A stretch of DNA of 11,185 bases from UBA1172 sp049889655. Lineage in GTDB: Bacteria; Pseudomonadota; Alphaproteobacteria; Puniceispirillales; UBA1172. The notes beneath the pieces were generated by a model. The model was not told the DNA's origin, did not search any database, and saw only the letters and a program-made list of their open reading frames with translations. Position numbers and translations under genes: made by a program. Shown here piece after piece: positions 5,860-11,185 of the stretch. The stretch lies in contig JBMHCY010000041.1 in the NCBI GenBank assembly GCA_049889655.1, positions 1 through 11,185 of the forward strand, read 5' to 3'. Numbering within the stretch: position 1 is the first letter of the stretch; each line of letters starts with the position of its first letter.

Positions 5860-6945
5860 ATGGCGCGTACTGCATCTGCAAAAAAACAACCCTCAGCCGA
5901 GACAAAGGCGAAAAAAGCGATCCGCCGCAGCCCCGGCCGCCCATCCAAAAACACCGGCATTCAAAAACCCGATCAGGAAACCCTGTTGCATCTTTATGAG
6001 CAGATGCTGCTGATCCGGCGATTTGAGGAAAAGGCCGGGCAGCTATACGGGATGGGGCAGATTGGTGGTTTCTGCCATCTCTATATCGGTCAGGAAGCTG
6101 TTGTTGTCGGGATGCAGTCGGTCACCCAGCCGGAAGATACGGTGGTGACCTCTTACCGTGATCACGGCCATATGCTCGCCTGCGGTATGGAACCCAACGG
6201 TGTCATGGCTGAACTCACGGGTCGTGAAGGCGGCTATTCCCGCGGCAAGGGCGGCTCGATGCACATGTTCAGCCGCGAGAAGAATTTCTTCGGTGGTCAC
6301 GGCATTGTCGGTGCCCAGGTGCCGATAGGGACTGGCCTGGCCTTTGCCCATCGTTATCACGATACCAAGGCTGTTTCGCTCACCTATTTCGGTGATGGGG
6401 CGATCAACCAGGGGCAGGTTTATGAAAGTTTCAACATGGCGGCGCTCTGGCAGCTTCCTGTTGTTTTTGTCATTGAAAACAATCAGTACGGGATGGGAAC
6501 CTCGGTCAACCGTGCCGCCGCCGGCCGGGCACTGGCCGATCGCGGCAAGGCCTATGGCATCCCCGGGATGCAGGTGGACGGGATGGATGTGCTGACGGTG
6601 CGCGAAGCTGGGGCTGAGGCCATTGCCTACTGCCGTGAAGGCAAGGGACCGTATATCCTGGAAATGCAGACCTATCGCTACCGTGGCCATTCGATGTCGG
6701 ACCCGGCCAAATACCGGACACGCGATGAGGTCGATGCCATGCGCAAGCAGCGTGATCCGATCGACCAGTTGCGTGATGTGCTGGTCAAGGACGGGATTTC
6801 CGATGAGACGTTCCGCAGCATCGATGGCAAGGTGAAGGCGGTGGTGACAGAAAGTGCTGATTTCGCGCTCGCCAGCCCTGAACCGGATCCGGCTGAACTC
6901 TGGACTGATGTGTTGATCGAGACTCGGGAAGGAGACGTCGCATGA
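5860..6945 (+). CDS. pdhA: Pyruvate dehydrogenase E1 component, alpha subunit
   Basis: With PdhB forms the thiamine-diphosphate E1 that decarboxylates pyruvate and acetylates lipoyl groups. The 361 residues include IRRFEEKAGQLYGMG (52-66), YRDHGHML (99-106), the thiamine-diphosphate motif beginning GDGAINQG (178-185) and ending ENN (206-208), and the regulatory-type loop YRYRGHSMSDP (272-282). The first 38 residues are a basic, low-complexity extension with an AT-hook-like SPGRPSKN. I chose 5860 because AGGAGG (5846-5851) lies 8 bases upstream; ATGs at 5827, 5830 and 5854 are in frame but less well placed. It overlaps pdhB by four bases. Sequence similarity to branched-chain E1 alpha is expected, but the E1 alpha/E1 beta-lipoyl/E2/lpd/lipA context supports pyruvate. 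Confidence 0.96.
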   Translation: MARTASAKKQPSAETKAKKAIRRSPGRPSKNTGIQKPDQETLLHLYEQMLLIRRFEEKAGQLYGMGQIGGFCHLYIGQEAVVVGMQSVTQPEDTVVTSYRDHGHMLACGMEPNGVMAELTGREGGYSRGKGGSMHMFSREKNFFGGHGIVGAQVPIGTGLAFAHRYHDTKAVSLTYFGDGAINQGQVYESFNMAALWQLPVVFVIENNQYGMGTSVNRAAAGRALADRGKAYGIPGMQVDGMDVLTVREAGAEAIAYCREGKGPYILEMQTYRYRGHSMSDPAKYRTRDEVDAMRKQRDPIDQLRDVLVKDGISDETFRSIDGKVKAVVTESADFALASPEPDPAELWTDVLIETREGDVA

Positions 6946-8306
6946 GCACCGTAACGATGCCCGCCCTTTCCCCGACGATGACCGAAGGTACGCTTTCCCG
7001 CTGGCTGGTCAAGGAGGGGGATCAGGTGCGTTCCGGCGATGTCATCGCCGAGATCGAAACCGATAAGGCCCTGATGGAGGTCGAAGCCCTCGATGATGGT
7101 GTCATCGCCCGGATTGCTGTTCCCGAAGGCACGGAGGCTGTCGAGGTCGGGGCTGTGATCGCTGAGATCAGGGGGGAAGGGGAGGCTGAAAGCAGCCCTG
7201 CTGCTGCCCCCGAAGCTGAAACACCGGCCGCCACCCCGACCGCACCTGAGGCCGTGGCCCCGCCGCCGCCCGCCCCGGTGGCTCCGGCCACTGAAAAGCA
7301 GGCTTCCGGCTCGATGGTCAACGTCACCGTGCGTGAAGCCCTGCGCGATGCCATGGCTGAGGAAATGCGCCGTGATGAAGCGGTTTTCATCATGGGTGAA
7401 GAAGTTGCTGAATATCAGGGGGCGTATAAGGTCACCCAGGGTCTGTTGGATGAGTTTGGCCCCCGCCGTGTGGTCGATACACCGATTACCGAAATGGGGT
7501 TTGCCGGGCTTGGTGTCGGTGCGGCCTTTGGCGGGCTCAAGCCGATCATCGAGTTTATGACTTTCAACTTTGCCATGCAGGCGCTTGACCAGATCATCAA
7601 TTCCGCCGCCAAGACGCTGTATATGTCCGGTGGCCAGATGGGCTGCCCGATCGTCTTCCGGGGGCCTAACGGGGCCGCGGCACGGGTGGCGGCTCAGCAT
7701 TCGCAATGCTTTGCCAGCTGGTACGCGCATTGCCCGGGGCTCAAGGTTGTCTCGCCCTGGTCGGCGGCTGATGCCAAAGGCCTGCTGAAGGCGGCTATCC
7801 GTGATCCGAACCCGGTGATCTTTCTGGAAAATGAAGTCCTCTACGGGCAGAGTTTCGATATCCCCGATGATGATGACTGGATCGTTCCCATCGGCAAGGC
7901 CAATATTGTCCGGCCGGGCAAGGATGTGACCATCACTGCTTTTTCGATCATGGTCGGCAAAGCCCTGGAAGCCGCTGAAACGCTTGCTGCCGAAGGTATC
8001 GAAGCCGAAGTGATCGATCTCCGCAGCCTGCGGCCGCTTGATATCGCGACGATCCTTGCATCACTCCGCAAGACCAACCGCATGGTTTCCTGCGAAGAAG
8101 GCTTCCCCTTTGCCGGGATCGGTGCTGAACTGATCGCCCAGGTCAACGAACAGGCGTTTGATGATCTCGATGCCCCTGTGGCGCGGGTGACGGGCAAGGA
8201 TGTTCCGATGCCTTATGCCGCCAATCTGGAAGCGATGGCACTGCCGCAGTCGGCCGATATTGTCGCTGCAGCCCGTCAGGTCTGCTATCGCGGCGGGGAG
8301 GGTTGA
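6942..8306 (+). CDS. pdhB: Pyruvate dehydrogenase E1 component, beta subunit, with N-terminal lipoyl domain
   Basis: Second half of E1. The 454 residues are longer than a plain E1 beta (about 330) because residues 1-76 are a biotinyl/lipoyl domain with the lipoylation site Lys42 in ETDKALMEVE. An alanine/proline/glutamate-rich linker (about 77-122) follows, then the transketolase-like beta domain (about 125-450) with PITEMGFAGLGVGAA, FMTFNFAMQALDQI, RGPNGAAARVAAQHSQ and the C-terminal IDLRSLRPLD. This fusion is known in alphaproteobacteria. The start overlaps the pdhA stop, with AAGGAG at 6929-6934. The lipoyl domain is nearly identical to that of pdhC for its first 53 residues. It needs LipA (encoded downstream) for modification of Lys42. 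Confidence 0.96.
   Translation: MSTVTMPALSPTMTEGTLSRWLVKEGDQVRSGDVIAEIETDKALMEVEALDDGVIARIAVPEGTEAVEVGAVIAEIRGEGEAESSPAAAPEAETPAATPTAPEAVAPPPPAPVAPATEKQASGSMVNVTVREALRDAMAEEMRRDEAVFIMGEEVAEYQGAYKVTQGLLDEFGPRRVVDTPITEMGFAGLGVGAAFGGLKPIIEFMTFNFAMQALDQIINSAAKTLYMSGGQMGCPIVFRGPNGAAARVAAQHSQCFASWYAHCPGLKVVSPWSAADAKGLLKAAIRDPNPVIFLENEVLYGQSFDIPDDDDWIVPIGKANIVRPGKDVTITAFSIMVGKALEAAETLAAEGIEAEVIDLRSLRPLDIATILASLRKTNRMVSCEEGFPFAGIGAELIAQVNEQAFDDLDAPVARVTGKDVPMPYAANLEAMALPQSADIVAAARQVCYRGGEG
6957..7100 (+). repeat. Lipoyl-domain direct repeat, copy 1 (in pdhB)
   Basis: Codons 6-53 of pdhB match codons 6-53 of pdhC at about 131 of 144 bases (91%) and 47 of 48 residues (only Gln27/Glu27 differs). All but two of the base differences are at third codon positions. 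Confidence 0.85.
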
Positions 8307-8309
8307 GTT

Positions 8310-9578
8310 ATGGCTTTTGTCACCATGCCCGCCCTTTCCCCGACGATGACCGAGGGCACGCTGTCGCGCTGGCTGGTCAAGGAAGGTGATGAAGTGCGTT
8401 CCGGCGATGTCATCGCTGAGATCGAAACCGACAAGGCCCTGATGGAGGTCGAGGCCCTCGATGACGGCAAGGTCAGCCGTATTATGGTGGCCGAGGGCAG
8501 CGAGAATGTTGCTGTCGGGGCCGCGATTGCCGAAATTCTCGCCGAGGGCGAAGAAGCGGGAGACCTGCCTGTGGCTCCGGTGGCCCCTGCTGCGGCTGAA
8601 CCGCCTGCGGCCGCACCGGATCCTGCGCATGAACCGGCATCTGCCCCTGCACCCGTGACGCAGTCACCAGCGGCGGCATCGCCTGCCAGCGGCCGTATTA
8701 TCGCCAGCCCGCTGGCCAAGAGGCTGGCTGCCGAAAACAGTATTGATCTCAGCCTGATCAAGGGAAGCGGGCCGCATGGGCGGATCGTCCTTGCCGATAT
8801 CAAAACCCTTGTTGAAGGTGGCGGTACAGCCGCAGCCCCGCTGACCCCGCTGCGGGCCACAACGGTCTCTCAGGCTCCGGCCGCAGCTGGTGAGGCCAGC
8901 AGCCTTATTGAGAATTCACCGATGCGGATGGTGATCGCTGACAGGCTGCAGCAATCGATGCAGGAAGCTCCGCATTTCTATGTCAGCATGGATATCTGCC
9001 TTGATCCGCTGCTTGAGGCCCGCAAGGCGCTCAACGAGGCCGCCCCCGAAGGTGTGCGGCTGTCGGTCAATGATATGATCATCAAGGCCGCCGCCATGAC
9101 GCTGATGCGGCATCCGGAAGTTAACGCCTCCTGGGAAGGACAGCATACCCGCCGCCATCATCACGCTGATATCGCGGTGGCTGTGGCGCTCGAAGAAGGG
9201 CTGGTGACACCGATCGTCGCCGGGGCTGAGGCCAAGGGGCTCTATGCCATTTCAACCGAGATGAAGGATCTGGCCGAACGTGCCCGCAGCGGCAGGCTCA
9301 AAACCCATGAGATCACCGGTGGTAGTTTCACCATCAGCAATCTGGGCCCTTATGGTGTCAGTGCCTTTACCGCCGTGATCAATCCGCCCCATGCCGCTAT
9401 TCTGGCGATTGCTGCAGGTGAACAGCGCGCTGTTGTCCGTGATGGTGAACTGGCCGTGGCAACGATGATGACAGCCACGCTTTCCTGTGATCACCGTGTT
9501 GTCGATGGTGCCACCGGCGCGGAATGGATGGCCGGGTTCAAGGCACTTATCGAAAACCCTGTTCTGGCACTGGCCTGA
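8310..9578 (+). CDS. pdhC: Dihydrolipoamide acetyltransferase (E2 of pyruvate dehydrogenase)
   Basis: Core of the complex: transfers the acetyl group from lipoyl to CoA. The 422 residues read, in order: one lipoyl domain (1-76, lipoyl Lys42 in ETDKALMEVE), an Ala/Pro linker (about 80-127), the peripheral-subunit-binding domain (about 129-165, IASPLAKRLAAEN to GPHGRIVLADI), a second linker, and the catalytic domain (about 200-422) with SVNDMIIKA, GSFTISNLGPYG and the active-site DHRVVDG (His395, Asp399). A single lipoyl domain here fits with the extra one on PdhB. The ATG lies three bases after the pdhB stop, with GGGGAGG at 8295-8301. E2 of other 2-oxo acid dehydrogenases is possible by family alone, but the operon settles it. 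Confidence 0.96.
   Translation: MAFVTMPALSPTMTEGTLSRWLVKEGDEVRSGDVIAEIETDKALMEVEALDDGKVSRIMVAEGSENVAVGAAIAEILAEGEEAGDLPVAPVAPAAAEPPAAAPDPAHEPASAPAPVTQSPAAASPASGRIIASPLAKRLAAENSIDLSLIKGSGPHGRIVLADIKTLVEGGGTAAAPLTPLRATTVSQAPAAAGEASSLIENSPMRMVIADRLQQSMQEAPHFYVSMDICLDPLLEARKALNEAAPEGVRLSVNDMIIKAAAMTLMRHPEVNASWEGQHTRRHHHADIAVAVALEEGLVTPIVAGAEAKGLYAISTEMKDLAERARSGRLKTHEITGGSFTISNLGPYGVSAFTAVINPPHAAILAIAAGEQRAVVRDGELAVATMMTATLSCDHRVVDGATGAEWMAGFKALIENPVLALA
8325..8468 (+). repeat. Lipoyl-domain direct repeat, copy 2 (in pdhC)
   Basis: Second copy of the 144-base patch, 1368 bases from copy 1, same strand and same codon positions. Protein identity falls from 47/48 inside the patch to about 14/23 in the rest of the lipoyl domain (residues 54-76), so the boundary is sharp. 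Confidence 0.85.
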
Positions 9579-9591
9579 GGGGGAGGCACGC

Positions 9592-10991
9592 ATGGCAGAT
9601 CAAACCTTTGATGTGGTGGTCATCGGCGGCGGCCCCGGGGGCTATGTCGCCGCGATCAGGGCCAGCCAGCTCGGCCTTTCCGTGGCGGTGATCGAACGCG
9701 AGAACATGGGCGGTATCTGCCTCAACTGGGGCTGTATCCCACCAAGGCCCTGCTGCGGACGGCGGAAGTCAAGCACTTGATGGAAAATGCCGGGGATTTC
9801 GGGCTCAGTGTCGACAATGTCCGGTTTGATCTTGAAGCAGTGATCAAACGGTCACGTGATGTTGCCAAGCGGCTATCCGGCGGTGTCAGCCACCTGATGA
9901 AAAAGAACAAGGTGACGGTGATCATGGCGTCAGCCCGGCTCGGGGCTCGGGTTCAGGCAGGGCGAGAGGTGATCCTCGATAACGGCGATATCATCCACGG
10001 CAATGCTGTCATCCTCGCCACCGGGGCGCGGGCCCGCAGCCTGCCCGGCATCGAGGCGGACGGGAAAAGCATTGTCACCTACCGTGATGCGATGACACCG
10101 CAATCCATGCCGAAATCCCTGATTGTGGTGGGGTCCGGGGCGATCGGGATCGAATTTGCGTCTTTCTATCGTGATATGGGCGTTGAGGTCACTGTCCTCG
10201 AGGCGGTTGATCGCATTCTGCCGGCGGAAGATGCTGAAATCTCCGGCCTTGCCGAAAAGGCCATGACCGCGCGGGGCATGGTGATCCATAAAGGGGTCAG
10301 CCTGACTGCTGTTGAAAAGGCCGGGGCAGGGGTCACCGCGACCATTACCCGCGACAGCAAAACCGAGCAGATCAGTGCCGAACGACTGATCCTTGCTGTC
10401 GGGATTATCGCCAATACCGAAGGGCTGGGGCTTGAAGAAACGGCAGTCAGCCTTGATCGCGGCCATGTCGTGACTAACCATGCCATGCAGACAGGTGAAG
10501 CCGATATCTATGCCATCGGTGACATGACAGGTGCGCCCTGGCTGGCACACAAGGCCAGCCATGAAGGGATCATCGCTGCAGAAGCCATTACCGGTCACGC
10601 CGAAGGCCATGCCATTGACCCGAGGGATGTTCCCGGCTGCACCTATTGTCGCCCTCAGGTGGCGAGCATCGGCTATACCGAGCAGGCTGCCCTCGATGCT
10701 GGGTTTGAGATCAAGGTCGGGCGGTTTCCGTTTCTGGCCAACGGCAAGGCGATTGCCATGGGCGATGACGAAGGCCTCGTCAAAACGATCTTTGATGCCC
10801 GGACAGGGGCGTTGCTCGGGGCGCATATGATCGGCCCAGAGGTTACCGAACTGATCCAGGGTTATGCCATCGCCCGGACACTGGAGACCACCGAAGCTGA
10901 ATTGATGCAGACCATCTTTCCGCATCCGACACTTTCTGAAGCCATGCATGAATCGGTTCTTGACGCTTACGGCAAAGCCCTCCATTTCTAG
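9592..10991 (+). CDS. lpd: Dihydrolipoamide dehydrogenase (E3), frameshifted by one base as sequenced
   Basis: FAD flavoprotein that reoxidises dihydrolipoyl groups with NAD+. Codons from 9592 read MADQTFDVVVIGGGPGGY (FAD site GGGPGG 12-17) to the redox disulfide region GGICLNWGCIP (Cys43, Cys48). The frame then breaks at the CCC of 9738-9740: as written, the product ends at 62 residues (stop 9778-9780). One extra C restores PTKALLRTAEVKHL and an intact frame to 10991, giving 466 residues, the normal length. The rest is complete: NAD motif GSGAIG (181-186), AIGD (308-311), and the active-site HPTLSE with His445/Glu450. The start follows pdhC by 13 bases with GGGGGAGG upstream. A base-calling or assembly error is most likely, given no other damage; a true null mutation is possible. 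Confidence 0.92.
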
Positions 10992-11011
10992 ACGTGATCA
11001 AGGGGAAAACC

Positions 11012-11185
11012 ATGGATGATCACAACACGGAACGAACGATCTGGCGCGGCCAGGGGCTGAAGGGAGCAGATCGCCACCCTGAAAAGGCTCGCAATGATGC
11101 TGTGCCCCAGCCCAAACGCCCGGAATGGCTGCGGGTCAAGGCACCGGTATCGGCAGGCTATCAAGAAACGCGTGAGATTATCCGT
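11012..11185 (+). CDS. lipA: Lipoyl synthase, N-terminal part (runs off window)
   Basis: Radical-SAM enzyme that inserts sulfur into octanoyl groups on lipoyl domains, so it activates the PdhB and PdhC domains encoded just upstream. Only 58 codons are present. They contain the conserved lead-in RHPEKA (21-26), PEWLRVKAPVS (37-47) and GYQETREIIR (49-58), which precede the first iron-sulfur cysteines in LipA; those and the CxxxCxxC motif lie beyond the window. AGGGG at 11001-11005 is 6 bases before the ATG, and the gap from the lpd stop is 20 bases, so it probably belongs to the pdh operon. Confidence 0.92.
   Translation, partial: MDDHNTERTIWRGQGLKGADRHPEKARNDAVPQPKRPEWLRVKAPVSAGYQETREIIR

Noticed and set aside
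9733..9746. Programmed ribosomal frameshift in lpd
   Set aside because: No X-XXY-YYZ heptamer, no convincing downstream structure noted, and E3 enzymes are not known to need recoding. A missing base is simpler.
9930..10985. Long open frame (351 codons) on the minus strand inside lpd
   Set aside because: Antisense to conserved lpd sequence, with no recognisable motifs. Similar shadows lie antisense to eno, kdsA and pdhA/pdhB.

Overview
The window is a well-ordered housekeeping block from an alphaproteobacterium. The evidence is the gene order (ppiD<- ->tpiA-secG-pyrG-kdsA-eno-ftsB-pdhA-pdhB-pdhC-lpd-lipA), a pyruvate dehydrogenase E1 split into alpha and beta with a lipoyl domain fused to E1 beta, and moderately high GC. 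The Kdo synthase shows a Gram-negative envelope. I cannot name the genus from sequence alone.

Layout. Positions 1-236 (minus strand) hold the membrane-anchored start of a PpiD-type chaperone. A 165-base divergent gap (237-401) separates it from a plus-strand series: triosephosphate isomerase (tpiA), SecG, CTP synthase (pyrG), Kdo-8-phosphate synthase (kdsA, overlapping pyrG by 4 bases) and enolase (eno). A 106-base gap with an unusual cluster of five GANTC sites leads into ftsB. A 104-base AT-rich gap with a perfect TATAAT then leads into the pyruvate dehydrogenase operon: pdhA, pdhB (4-base overlap), pdhC, lpd and the first 58 codons of lipA. No gene-free stretch exceeds 170 bases. I see no rRNA, tRNA, CRISPR, insertion sequence or phage gene.

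How the genes work together. TpiA and Eno are glycolytic/gluconeogenic steps. Enolase makes phosphoenolpyruvate, which KdsA uses for lipopolysaccharide core synthesis. PyrG supplies CTP, which is also needed to activate Kdo as CMP-Kdo. PdhA/PdhB/PdhC/Lpd convert pyruvate to acetyl-CoA, and LipA makes the lipoyl cofactor carried by PdhB and PdhC. SecG and FtsB add secretion and division functions.

Points most worth a second look: the GANTC (CcrM-type) cluster upstream of ftsB; a perfect 9-bp inverted repeat abutting the pyrG start codon, with no Shine-Dalgarno sequence; a one-base frameshift in lpd within the active-site disulfide region; and a 144-base patch about 91% identical between the lipoyl domains of pdhB and pdhC. 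I found no sign of a wholly new multi-gene system; the novelty, if any, is regulatory.
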